Below, in pieces: positions 15,615 to 26,400 of a DNA stretch of 64,000 nucleotides. The DNA comes from JAWOLE01 sp963815655 (GTDB taxonomy: Bacteria; Acidobacteriota; Thermoanaerobaculia; UBA5066; Gp7-AA6). Below the pieces are notes generated by a model that was given only the letters and a program-made list of their open reading frames with translations, ran no database searches and was not told the origin of the DNA. Within the stretch, counting starts at the first letter, position 1; each line of letters starts with the position of its first letter. The stretch lies in contig CAWFHK010000001.1 of NCBI GenBank assembly GCA_963815655.1, positions 744,001 through 808,000 of the forward strand. The letters are read 5' to 3'. The position numbers and the translations under genes are program-made.

Positions 15615-16619
15615 ATGACCCTCAACATGGGCAAGAAGATACTGCTGGCCGACGATAGCCTCACGATCCAGAAGGTGGTCGAGCTGACCCTCGCCGGCAC
15701 GGACTACGAGCTCACGTGCGTGTCCAACGGTCAGAAGGCCCTGGAGTCTCTCCGGCACCGGCGGCCGGACCTGATCCTCGCCGACGTCGTCATGCCCGAA
15801 AAAAACGGCTACGAGGTGTGCGAGGCGGTCAAGAGCGATCCGGACACGGCGGGGATCCCGGTCCTCCTTCTCTCCGGGACGTTCGAGCCGTTCGACCGCG
15901 AGCGGGCCGACCGCGTCGGGGCCGACAGGGTCGTGTCGAAGCCGTTCGACGCGCAGCAACTGCTCGATCAGATCGAGAACCTCCTGAGCGGGAAGGCCGG
16001 CGGTCCGGCCCGGGAATCCGCGGCGTCCGAGGAGGGTCCCTTCGAGACGGCCTTCCTGGACGACACGATTCCGACGGCGAGAGCCGCTGTCCGAAGCGAA
16101 GCGGCCGCGTCCGAGGACGCCTTCGGGACGTCCCGGCCTCTCGCGTCGGAAGGGGGTCGCGGCCTGTCGGGCGGCTCGGGGTCCGGCGAGGACTCCTCCG
16201 TCGTCGTGCGGGAATCGTCGAGCCCGGAGGACTTTTCCGGCGGCCCGGTCTTCCTCCCTGTCCCGGAGAGCGGAGAGGCGACGGGGGAGGCGCGGGGCCG
16301 GCATCCCGTCGATGGAGCCCCCGCGCCCGGACGCCCGCCGGCCGGGCCTCTCGAGGCGGGAGCCGGGATCGAAGACATCTCCGTCGAGGAAGCCGAAGCC
16401 TTCTTCGACGACCCGGCCGCCGCCCCGGCGCCCCCACCCGCATCGCCTCCGCCGGCCGTGGCCGACCTGACCCCGGAGCAGATCGAGCGGATCGCGGCCC
16501 TCGTGGTCGCGAAGCTCTCGGACCGCGTGCTGCGGGAGATCGTCTGGGAGGTTGTTCCGGATGTCGCGGAGGCGGTCGTGAAGCGGCGCATCGAGGAGCT
16601 GGAGAGCGGCGTGGAATAG
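15615..16619 (+). CDS. CheY-like response regulator with long acidic linker and C-terminal helix
   Basis: This 334-residue protein has a receiver domain at residues about 5-125: acidic pair ADDS, phospho-acceptor in LILADVVMPEKNGYE, LLLSGTFEPF, and the conserved KPF lysine. There is no DNA-binding domain. About 130 disordered residues rich in Ser, Glu and Pro follow. The end is a helix (LTPEQIERIAALVVAKLSDRVLREIVWEVVPDVAE) of the kind that closes several gliding-motility and polarity regulators in Myxococcus-like bacteria and in Acidobacteria. It therefore probably acts through protein contacts. ATG 15615 is listed; ATG 15627 removes four residues and is equally possible. No histidine kinase is adjacent. 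Confidence 0.85.
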   Translation: MTLNMGKKILLADDSLTIQKVVELTLAGTDYELTCVSNGQKALESLRHRRPDLILADVVMPEKNGYEVCEAVKSDPDTAGIPVLLLSGTFEPFDRERADRVGADRVVSKPFDAQQLLDQIENLLSGKAGGPARESAASEEGPFETAFLDDTIPTARAAVRSEAAASEDAFGTSRPLASEGGRGLSGGSGSGEDSSVVVRESSSPEDFSGGPVFLPVPESGEATGEARGRHPVDGAPAPGRPPAGPLEAGAGIEDISVEEAEAFFDDPAAAPAPPPASPPPAVADLTPEQIERIAALVVAKLSDRVLREIVWEVVPDVAEAVVKRRIEELESGVE

Positions 16620-16645
16620 GACCGTTGCGGTTTTCTGATATTTTC

Positions 16646-16669
16646 AAAGGGGCAATCGCCCTTTTTTTT
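16646..16669 (+). terminator. Rho-independent terminator touching the valS start codon
   Basis: AAAGGGGC (16646-16653), the four-base loop AATC and GCCCTTTT (16658-16665) form an eight-pair stem with one G-T pair, followed by T through 16669. It ends the response-regulator transcript 27 bases after its stop. The ATG of valS begins at the next base, so no ribosome site fits between. Confidence 0.75.
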
Positions 16670-19326
<2,657 letters not shown>

Positions 19327-19330
<4 letters not shown>

Positions 19331-20097
19331 TTCCGTTCGCGGGCGGGGAGCTCGAGGCCCGGCGGTGGCGCGTCTTCGAGAACCTGACGTTCGTCGCCGT
19401 GATGGAGTCCTCCAACAGGCTCGCCCGGGAACTGATCGACATGTACTTCGAGGAGGCGGAACGGTTTCCGCCGACCGTTCTCGTCGCCGACGCGCAGCCC
19501 GGCGCGCGCGGGCGCAAGGGGCGCTGGGAGGCTCCCGTCGGACGGGGCCTCTACTTCACCTTCATCCGCCAGGCGCGGACGGCCGAGCCGATCTCCCTCA
19601 TGCCGATCGCCGTCGCGCGCTGGCTGCGCGACGTGATCAAGGACGCGTGCGGCGTGAAGGTCGAGCTCAAGTGGCCCAACGACCTGTACGTCGGGCGGAG
19701 GAAGATCGGGGGGATCCTGACCGAGGCGTGCACGCAGGGGGAGGACACGTACGTCGCCGTCGGCGTCGGCTTGAACGTCCTCGGGTCCCCGGAAAGCCTC
19801 GGCGTCCCGGGAGCGACGACCCTCGAAGAGGAGACGGGCCGCGCCTTCGCGCTCGCTCCGCTGCTCCAGGCCATCCTCGACGGCCTCGACGCCGAGATGG
19901 CGGCGCCGCGCTGGGAGGTCGAGGTCGCGGCGTGGGAGAAGGTCTCCGTGCACCGCCCCGGCGACCGGATGAAGATCCGGCACGACGGCAAGGAGATCGT
20001 CGGCCGGTACCTCGGCCTGACGGCCGAGGGCTTCCTGAAGCTCGAGACCGGCTCGGGCGAGGCCGTGCTCTCCCACGGAGAGGTCGCGGAATGGTGA
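19327..20097 (+). CDS. birA: Biotin-[acyl-CoA-carboxylase] ligase, monofunctional
   Basis: The 256-residue enzyme activates biotin as biotinyl-AMP and attaches it to carrier lysines such as the one at 14034-14492. Core motifs are VMESSNRLARE (SSTN variant), GARGRKGRWEAPVGRGLYFTF (biotin-binding RGRxGR loop), and VELKWPNDLYVGRRKIGGILTE with the catalytic lysine. A small C-terminal SH3-like domain follows. There is no N-terminal helix-turn-helix, so it is not a repressor. The GTG start overlaps the valS stop; the gene overlaps coaX by seven bases. Both overlaps point to one operon. Confidence 0.94.
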
Positions 20098-20885
20098 CGA
20101 AGCCGGCGCGGGCCCCGGCGCTCCTGGCGGTGGACGTCGGCAACACCAACACGGTGCTCGGCCTGTACGAGGGGAGAGAACTCCGGCACCACTGGAGGCT
20201 CACGACGCGGCGGGAGGCGACGGCCGACGAGATCGTGCTGTCGGTGCGCGGTTTGCTCGAGGCCTCCGGCGCCAGGGAGGCGCCCCGGGAAATCATCGTC
20301 GCGAGCGTCGTGCCGTCGCTCAAGTTCCCGCTGCGCCAGGCCCTGCGGCAGATCTCCGGCCAGGAGCCGCTCTTCGTCGAGCCGGGAGTCAAGACGGGCA
20401 TGCCGATTCTCTACGAGGTGCCGCAGGAGGTCGGCGCGGACCGCATCGTCAACGCGGTCGCGGCGCACGCGCGGCTGGGCGGGCCCTGCATCGTGGTGGA
20501 CTTCGGAACGGCGACGACCTTCGACGTCGTGACGGAGAAGGGCGAGTACGCGGGCGGCGTCATCGTCCCGGGCATCTCGGTGTCGGCGGACGCTCTCTTC
20601 GAGAAGGCGGCGCGTCTCTGGCGCGTCGAGATCCGGCGCCCGGAGCGCGTCATCGGGAAGACGACGGCGGCCTCGGTCCAGTCCGGGCTCTATTTCGGCT
20701 ACCTCTCGCTCGTGGATGGCCTCGTGGACCGCATCGCCCGGGAGCTCGGCGCCAGGCCGCGCGTCATCGCGACGGGAGGGCTGGCGGACCTCTTCGGGGC
20801 GGGATCGGCGCGGATCGAGGAAGTGGATCCTCTCCTGACGTTGACGGGCCTCCTCCTGATCCATGAGCGAAACCGAGGAGGATAG
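20091..20885 (+). CDS. coaX: Type III pantothenate kinase
   Basis: The 264-residue ASKHA-fold enzyme makes 4'-phosphopantothenate, the first step to coenzyme A. It begins LLAVDVGNTNTVLGLYEG (phosphate-binding loop 1 with catalytic Asp), then YEVPQEVGADRIVNAVAA, CIVVDFGTATTFDVV (loop 2), YAGGVIVPGISVSADALF and VIATGGLADLF. Length is typical of CoaX, which is the normal pantothenate kinase in this kind of bacterium. The birA-coaX order is common. CoA and biotin supply fit the carboxylase genes upstream, though that link is only contextual. Confidence 0.95.
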   Translation: MVTKPARAPALLAVDVGNTNTVLGLYEGRELRHHWRLTTRREATADEIVLSVRGLLEASGAREAPREIIVASVVPSLKFPLRQALRQISGQEPLFVEPGVKTGMPILYEVPQEVGADRIVNAVAAHARLGGPCIVVDFGTATTFDVVTEKGEYAGGVIVPGISVSADALFEKAARLWRVEIRRPERVIGKTTAASVQSGLYFGYLSLVDGLVDRIARELGARPRVIATGGLADLFGAGSARIEEVDPLLTLTGLLLIHERNRGG

Positions 20886-21525
20886 GGGCTACTACCAGGC
20901 GGCGGAGGCGGCCTTCATCCGCCGCCGAGGGACCCCCTTCCTCCTGTCGCCCACGGATTTCGCGCTGCTCAAGGAATGGCGGGCCCTGGGCGTGCCCATC
21001 GAGGCGATCGAGCAGGGAATCGACGAGGCCTTCTCCCGGAGGGAGGATCGCTCCGCGACCGGACGCGTCAACTCGCTCTCCTACTGCCGGGACGCGGTGC
21101 TCGAGGCGTGGGAGCGGCGGCTCCAGACCTCCGTCGGACGCGGGAGCCGGGTCCGGTCGGCGGAGCCGGACGTGCCGAGAGGGCTCGCGGAGCTGGCCGA
21201 GCGGCTGCGGGCGGTCGCGGACCGCCGGCCGGACCTCGCCGCTCCTCTCGAATCGGCGCTCCGATCCCTCGAGCGGCTGGAGAAGGCGCGCAAGGGCGCC
21301 GAGGAGACCGAGACCTCTCTGGCGAGACTGGACAAGCGCCTGGCCGGTGCGCTTCACGACGCGCTCTCCGAGGAGGAGCGAAAGCGCCTCGACGCGGAGG
21401 TCGGGGCCTCCCTCGCGCGGGCGCGGATCCGGATGGATGCCGAAGCGGCCGAGAGGACCGCGCGCGCCCTGACCCGCCGCACCCTCCGCGAGCTCCTGGA
21501 GCTCCCCCGCCTGACACTCCTCTGA
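20863..21525 (+). CDS. Conserved-looking hypothetical protein, helical
   Basis: I do not recognise this 220-residue protein. Residues 1-65 (YYQAAEAAFIRRRGTPFLLSP, then DFALLKEWRALGVPIEAIEQGI) form a compact helical segment that resembles the N-terminal part of primosome or replisome-organiser type winged-helix proteins; this is a weak impression. Residues 100-200 are strongly charged and heptad-patterned, fitting a coiled coil. The end is LLELPRLTLL. It overlaps the end of coaX by 23 bases, so it is made from the same message. No signal peptide or membrane segment is present. Confidence 0.75.
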   Translation: MSETEEDRGYYQAAEAAFIRRRGTPFLLSPTDFALLKEWRALGVPIEAIEQGIDEAFSRREDRSATGRVNSLSYCRDAVLEAWERRLQTSVGRGSRVRSAEPDVPRGLAELAERLRAVADRRPDLAAPLESALRSLERLEKARKGAEETETSLARLDKRLAGALHDALSEEERKRLDAEVGASLARARIRMDAEAAERTARALTRRTLRELLELPRLTLL

Positions 21526-21564
21526 GGCACCGAGGGGGCCAGGGCTGAACGGGGGATCGGGGCT

Positions 21565-21570
21565 TAGCAT
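21565..21570 (+). promoter_or_regulatory. Possible -10 box TAGCAT of the methyltransferase gene
   Basis: TAGCAT ends 7 bases before the ATG at 21578. No Shine-Dalgarno sequence is present, which fits a leaderless start. No -35 box is clear. Confidence 0.35.
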
Positions 21571-21577
21571 TCGTCGC

Positions 21578-22852
21578 ATGTTGCGCCGTGTCCCGATTGC
21601 CAGTCTCGCGCCCACGGGGGAGGGCGTTTCGAAGACGGCCGACGGGATCGGCTTCGTCGCCGGTGCCCTCCCCGGCGAGGAGGTCGAAGCGGAAGTCCTG
21701 GAGGTCCGGAAGAAATTCTGGAAGGGGCGCGCCGCGGCGATCCTGTCGCGCTCGGCGCTGCGCCGCACGGGGCCGCACGCGGACGGCTGCGCCGGCTGCG
21801 ACTGGTCGTACTTCGATCTCGTTGCGGCCTTGCGGGCCAAGCGGGATCTCTTCCTGGAAACGATGGAGCGGATCGGCGAACTGCCGGCAAGCCTGTTTGG
21901 CCTTCTGCCGATCGCGCCTTCTCCTCTCGCCTACCGCCTGCGCGCGAGGCTGCACGCCGCCGGACGCGGCGAAACCGCGAGCCTCGGCTACTTCCTGCCT
22001 CGAACCCACCGCGTGGAGCCGGCCGAGCATTGCGAGGCTCTCTCCGAGCCGATGCGCGCGCTCCTCCCTCGTCTGCGCGAGGGGATCGCCGCGAGCGGCG
22101 CCGCTGTCGCCGAAATGGCGATGGTCGAGAATCCCGAAGCCTCGCGGCGCCTCGCGCGCGTCGCGCTCCCGCCGGACGCCGACCGGCGCGACGCCAACGC
22201 GGTCCTCGAGTCCCTCTCCGGCCTCTTCGACGGGATCGCGGTCGCCGCCGCCGGGGGCCCCATCCTGGCGCGAGCGGGGGAGCGGCGTCTCTGGATCCGC
22301 GTCGGGGATCGGGAGTTCCCGCTGACGGCCGGGACCTTCTTCCAGGGGAACCGGCATCTCCTCGGGTCCCTCTCCGCCGCCGTGGCGAGAGAGGCTGCCT
22401 CGGCACCCGCCGGCCGCGCCCTCGATCTCTTCGGCGGCGTCGGGTTCTTCGCCGGCGCGCTGCTGGATGGCGGACGCGAGGTCGTGACGGTCGAGGCCGA
22501 TCACGCCGCCGTCGAGCAGGCTCTCGCCGCGAGGAAGCGCTGGCGCTCCGGGCCCTGGACAGTCCGGCATTCCGACGCTCTGGCGTTCCTCGGCCGGGAC
22601 CGGGATCCCTTCGCGGTCATCGTGGCGGATCCGCCGCGCGCGGGGCTGCCCGCCGCCCTGACCCGGTCGCTCTCTCGACGCGTCGGGGGCCTCCTCGTGT
22701 ACGTCTCCTGCGAGCCGGCGACCCTGGCGCGCGATCTCGCGGCTCTCCTGGCCGGCGGCCTTCACATCCGGAGCGCCTCACTGTACGATCTCTTTCCCCT
22801 CACTCATCGGGTCGAAGCCGTCGTGGCGCTTTCTCCTCCCGGCTTAGCGTGA
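21578..22852 (+). CDS. RNA (uracil-5-)-methyltransferase, RumA/TrmA family
   Basis: The 424-residue SAM-dependent enzyme should methylate a uridine at C5 in 23S rRNA or tRNA. An N-terminal TRAM-like domain (IASLAPTGEGVSK to GEEVEAEVLEV) is followed by CAGCDW, a remnant of the four-cysteine iron-sulfur site of RumA. The Rossmann domain has LTAGTFFQGN, ALDLFGGVGFFAGAL (SAM binding), VIVADPPRAGL, the catalytic cysteine in YVSCEPATLARDL, and the general-base region FPLTHRVEAVV. Members with only part of the iron-sulfur motif exist, so 23S rRNA position cannot be assigned. The stop overlaps comEC as GTGA. Confidence 0.9.
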   Translation: MLRRVPIASLAPTGEGVSKTADGIGFVAGALPGEEVEAEVLEVRKKFWKGRAAAILSRSALRRTGPHADGCAGCDWSYFDLVAALRAKRDLFLETMERIGELPASLFGLLPIAPSPLAYRLRARLHAAGRGETASLGYFLPRTHRVEPAEHCEALSEPMRALLPRLREGIAASGAAVAEMAMVENPEASRRLARVALPPDADRRDANAVLESLSGLFDGIAVAAAGGPILARAGERRLWIRVGDREFPLTAGTFFQGNRHLLGSLSAAVAREAASAPAGRALDLFGGVGFFAGALLDGGREVVTVEADHAAVEQALAARKRWRSGPWTVRHSDALAFLGRDRDPFAVIVADPPRAGLPAALTRSLSRRVGGLLVYVSCEPATLARDLAALLAGGLHIRSASLYDLFPLTHRVEAVVALSPPGLA

Positions 22853-25233
22853 GGCAACCCGTATCCGCGCCCCTCGTCGTCGGGCAGCGCCCGGCTCCGG
22901 CGGCGGTGGCGGCGGTGTTCTTCACCGCCGGCATCCTGCTCGGCGCCCGCTCGGTCTCGGGAACCCGGAGCGCCGCGGCTCTGGCCCTGGCCTGTCTTCT
23001 CCTGCTCACGATCAAGGCGGGCCGCGGCGAAAGAGGGCTCGACCGCGTCGCCGCCCTCGGCCTGCTCTGGACGAGCCTCGGATTCTTCGAGGCGCGGATT
23101 CTCATCCGCGCTCCCGCGGACGAGACCCGGCGCACGTTCCGCGAATTGCCGCCGCTGCCGGAGCGGTCCGACCGCGTCGAAGGGGTGCTGACGGATTTCT
23201 GGTCCGGGTCTCCTCCCCGCGTTCGCGGCCGGATGCGCGCCGAGCGCGTCTGGACGCGGGGCGGCTGGCGCCCCTTTCCGGCCGATGTCTTCGTCTTCCT
23301 TTCGGGAGAGCGTCCCGCCGAGCGCGTCGCGGACCGCGGCGACCGGGTGACCGCCGTCGGTCATCTGAGCGCCCAGGGGGTCTCGGTGTCGGAGCGCGAT
23401 CTCTCCCTTCCCTGGCCGGCCTATCGCCTTTCGATCAAGAGCGCGTTTCTCCTGAAGCGCCGGGGAGCGACCGCGATGTCGCTGCTGACCCTTCCGAACC
23501 GATGGCTTCATTCCCGGCTGCCGCCGGGATCGCTCGACCCCGGGTTCGACCGCGACGTCCGCGGCCCGCTGTCCGCGCTGCTTCTGGGCCGCACGTCCGA
23601 CCTCGACCGCGGAATGGTGGCCCGCTACCGGCGCGGAGGGCTCTACCATCTGCTCGTGGTGTCGGGCCTTCACGTCGCGCTTGCCTCGGGCATCGTCCTC
23701 TTCGCCCTGCGCTCCCTCGGCATGCGGGGGAAGCCCCGGGACGCGGTATTCCTCGCCGTGCTCGCCGTCCTGGTGCTCGTCGGCGGAGGCAATCCGCCCG
23801 CGGTCCGCGCCGGGACGGTCTTCGGCATTCACCGCGCGGCGCGCCTGCTGGAGCGGCCGATCCCGGAATTGCAGGCGATCGGGCTCTCGGCCCTGATTCT
23901 CTTCGGGGCGCAGCCTTCGCAGATCTACTCGATCGGCACCGTTCTGACGTTCGCGGCCGTCTGCGGGATCGCCCTCTTCACGGCGCCCATTCGCTCCCGG
24001 CTTCCGGCGAGGCCCCGGGATCTCTTCTCGGGTCTCGCGGCGTCGCTCGCCGCCCAGGCCGCGACCGCCCCGGTCGTGCTGTGGCGTTTCAATCTCGTGT
24101 CGGCGGGCGCGTGGCTCACGGCGCCGCTGGCGCTGCCGCTGCTCGGAGGATTGATCGCCCTCGGCGCCGCGCTCCTTCTCTTCTTCGCGGCGGGATTGCT
24201 GCCGTGGCCCCTGATTCACCTCTTCGCGCTGGGCTCGCGGGCCCTCGAGCTCGTGGCGGAGAGGGTCTCGGGCGCCGCGTTCCTCAGGCCCACGCCGCCC
24301 CTCGTTCTTGTCCTGGCCGTTTCGGGACTTCTCCTCGCGGCGGTCTTCGTGCCCCGTCCCCTGCGGATTCCGGCGGCGCTCTCCTCGGCGGCGCTCTTTC
24401 TCTTCCTGGCGCTGCGAGCGGGCCCCGCCGGACCGGCGCGGGGGTTCTCGCTCGAGGCCCTGGACGTCGGACAGGGGGACTCGCTGCTCCTGCGATGGGA
24501 GCGCCGCGCGATCCTCGTGGACGGCGGCGGCCCCTTCGACCTGGAGCAGCGCGACTTCGGGCGGACCCGTCTCCTGCCGAAGCTGCTGGACCGCGGCGTG
24601 ACGCGGCTGGACGCCGTCGTCCTGACCCACCCGCATCCGGACCACGCCCTCGGCCTCTTCGCCGTGCTCGAGGAGCTGCCAGTCGGCGCCTTCTGGCGCT
24701 CCCGCGGCGACGACGAAGGGAACTTCTTCCGCGACCTCGATCTGGCCGCGCGCGGAAGGGGAGTGGCGGTCCAGGCGCTGTCGGCCGGTCAGAGCGTGTC
24801 GTGGCCCGACGCGGGACTGCAAGTGCTGCATTCGGGAGGGCCGCGGCGGAAGAAGGACGGCATCAACAACCAGTCTCTCGTTTTCGTCTTCGAGCGGGAC
24901 GGCCGGAGCGCCCTCCTGACCGGCGACGCGGGAGCGGCCACCGAGGACGCGCTCCTCGACGCGGGGAGCGTTCCCCGGGCCGACGTGCTCAAGGTCGGGC
25001 ACCACGGCAGCCGCGGCTCGACGACGCCGGCCTTTCTCGACGCCGTCTGTCCGAAGGCGGCCCTCCTCTCCTGCGGGCGCGAGAACCGCTTTGGACATCC
25101 GGCGGAGGAGACCCTCCGGACCCTCGGTCGGGCCCGGGTCCCGGTCTTCCGGACGGACCTTCTCTCCGATGTCCGGATCGATCTTCTCCCCGAGGTGACG
25201 CGCCTGCGGTGGCGGGGGCTGTGGCTGTGGTGA
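22849..25233 (+). CDS. comEC: DNA internalisation protein ComEC/Rec2
   Basis: The 794-residue inner-membrane protein imports single-stranded DNA during natural transformation. The N-terminal third has membrane segments around a soluble DUF4131-type domain. The competence domain begins RGPLSALLLGRTSDLDRGM and includes HLLVVSGLHVALASG and many transmembrane helices (about residues 260-520). The last 270 residues are a metallo-beta-lactamase domain with LDVGQGDSLLLRW, LTHPHPDHALGL, LTGDAG and KVGHHGSRGSTTPAFL. This metal motif set is intact, which suggests an active nuclease. The GTG at 22849 overlaps the upstream stop. No other competence gene is in the window. Confidence 0.94.
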   Translation: MRQPVSAPLVVGQRPAPAAVAAVFFTAGILLGARSVSGTRSAAALALACLLLLTIKAGRGERGLDRVAALGLLWTSLGFFEARILIRAPADETRRTFRELPPLPERSDRVEGVLTDFWSGSPPRVRGRMRAERVWTRGGWRPFPADVFVFLSGERPAERVADRGDRVTAVGHLSAQGVSVSERDLSLPWPAYRLSIKSAFLLKRRGATAMSLLTLPNRWLHSRLPPGSLDPGFDRDVRGPLSALLLGRTSDLDRGMVARYRRGGLYHLLVVSGLHVALASGIVLFALRSLGMRGKPRDAVFLAVLAVLVLVGGGNPPAVRAGTVFGIHRAARLLERPIPELQAIGLSALILFGAQPSQIYSIGTVLTFAAVCGIALFTAPIRSRLPARPRDLFSGLAASLAAQAATAPVVLWRFNLVSAGAWLTAPLALPLLGGLIALGAALLLFFAAGLLPWPLIHLFALGSRALELVAERVSGAAFLRPTPPLVLVLAVSGLLLAAVFVPRPLRIPAALSSAALFLFLALRAGPAGPARGFSLEALDVGQGDSLLLRWERRAILVDGGGPFDLEQRDFGRTRLLPKLLDRGVTRLDAVVLTHPHPDHALGLFAVLEELPVGAFWRSRGDDEGNFFRDLDLAARGRGVAVQALSAGQSVSWPDAGLQVLHSGGPRRKKDGINNQSLVFVFERDGRSALLTGDAGAATEDALLDAGSVPRADVLKVGHHGSRGSTTPAFLDAVCPKAALLSCGRENRFGHPAEETLRTLGRARVPVFRTDLLSDVRIDLLPEVTRLRWRGLWLW

Positions 25234-26186
25234 CGGCCGGCGGCCGGTCTCTCCCGCCGATCCTCTTCGTCCTCGGGCCCACGGGCGCGGGCAAGAGCGC
25301 GGCGGCGCATCGGATCGCGCTCGCGCGCGGAGGCGAGATCGTCTCGGCCGACGCGTTCGCCGTCTATCGCGGCTTCGACATCGGGACGGCCAAGCCGGGG
25401 CCGCGGGAGCGGAGTGAAGTCCCCTACCACCTGATCGACGTCGCCGAGCCCGATGAGACGTTCTCGGCGGGGCGATGGGCGGGGGAAGCCCGGCAGGCGA
25501 TCGAGGAGATCGACCGCCGCGGCCGGCTGCCCATCGTGTGCGGCGGAAGCGGCTTCTACGTTGAGGCGCTCCTGAAAGGGCTCCCGCCCGGCGCCGCGGC
25601 GGACCCGCGCAGGCGCGCGGGCCTCGACGCGTGGGGCAAGGCGAATCCTTCGGCTGCCCGCCGTTTCCTCGAGATCAACGACCCCGTCTCCTCGGAGAGG
25701 ATCTCCCCCTCGAACATGCGGTACATCCTCCGGGCGATCGAGATCGTTCTGGAGACCGGCGCTGCCGCGTCGGCGAGAGCGCGCCCCGGCGGAGGGCTGT
25801 TCGAAACCCGCCGCGTGATCCAGCTCGGCCTCCGGCCTTCGCGGGAGGATCTCTATGCTAGGATCGCCGCACGTGCCCGGGAAATGTTGAGCGCGGGGTG
25901 GGACGCCGAGGTACGACGCCTTCTCGCGAGCGGAGTCTCGCCGGACGCGAACGGGTTTGCCGCCATCGGGTATCGCGAAGTGGCCGAGTGGGTCTCCGGA
26001 CGCTCGGACCGGGAGGAGACGGAACGGAAGATCGTGGCGGCCACGCGCGCGCTTTCGAAGAGGCAACGGACGTGGTTCGCGCGGGAGCCGGGAATCCAGT
26101 GGGTCCAGCCAGGCGAGGCGGTCGGGATCGCGCTCGTGAGGCTCGGCGAAGGCCAGACCGGAAGGGAAGCGGGCGAAAATGAATAA
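25230..26186 (+). CDS. miaA: tRNA dimethylallyltransferase
   Basis: The 318-residue enzyme adds a dimethylallyl group to A37 of tRNAs that read UNN codons. It starts with the P-loop LFVLGPTGAGKSAAAHRIAL, followed by EIVSADAFAVYRGFDIGTAKP (usually SADSxQVY; here ADAFAVY), PYHLIDVAEPDETFSAGRW, VCGGSGFYVEALLKG, NMRYILRAIEI, IGYREVAEW and the C-terminal KRQRTWFARE. Length is typical. Three GTG codons at 25221, 25227 and 25230 are possible starts; 25230 overlaps the comEC stop as GTGA. The miaA-hfq pair is conserved across many bacteria. Confidence 0.95.
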   Translation: MTAGGRSLPPILFVLGPTGAGKSAAAHRIALARGGEIVSADAFAVYRGFDIGTAKPGPRERSEVPYHLIDVAEPDETFSAGRWAGEARQAIEEIDRRGRLPIVCGGSGFYVEALLKGLPPGAAADPRRRAGLDAWGKANPSAARRFLEINDPVSSERISPSNMRYILRAIEIVLETGAAASARARPGGGLFETRRVIQLGLRPSREDLYARIAARAREMLSAGWDAEVRRLLASGVSPDANGFAAIGYREVAEWVSGRSDREETERKIVAATRALSKRQRTWFAREPGIQWVQPGEAVGIALVRLGEGQTGREAGENE

Positions 26187-26400
26187 AGTCCCCATCAATG
26201 TCCAGGACTCTTTCTTCTACAACCTCCGCAAGGACAACGTCGTCATCTCGGTGCGTCTGACCTCGGGAGAAGAGCGCATGGGCAGGCTGCGCCGCTTCGA
26301 CAAGTTCGCTCTCGTCCTGGAGGTGGAGGGGCGGGAAGAGATGATCTACAAGCACGCGATCGCCACGATCCGCTCGGAGAATCTCCCGCCAGGCGCGTGA
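26179..26400 (+). CDS. hfq: RNA chaperone Hfq
   Basis: The 73-residue protein forms the hexameric ring that pairs small RNAs with mRNAs. Sm1 is readable as QDSFFYNLRKDNVVISVRL, with ERMGRLRRFDKFALVLE following, and Sm2 as YKHAIATI, close to the YKHAIS motif of E. coli. The C-terminal tail is very short. It overlaps miaA by eight bases and its stop overlaps the GTG of the next gene. Its presence implies small-RNA regulation in this organism, which makes the structured intergenic repeats nearby worth checking as Hfq targets. Confidence 0.96.
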   Translation: MNKVPINVQDSFFYNLRKDNVVISVRLTSGEERMGRLRRFDKFALVLEVEGREEMIYKHAIATIRSENLPPGA

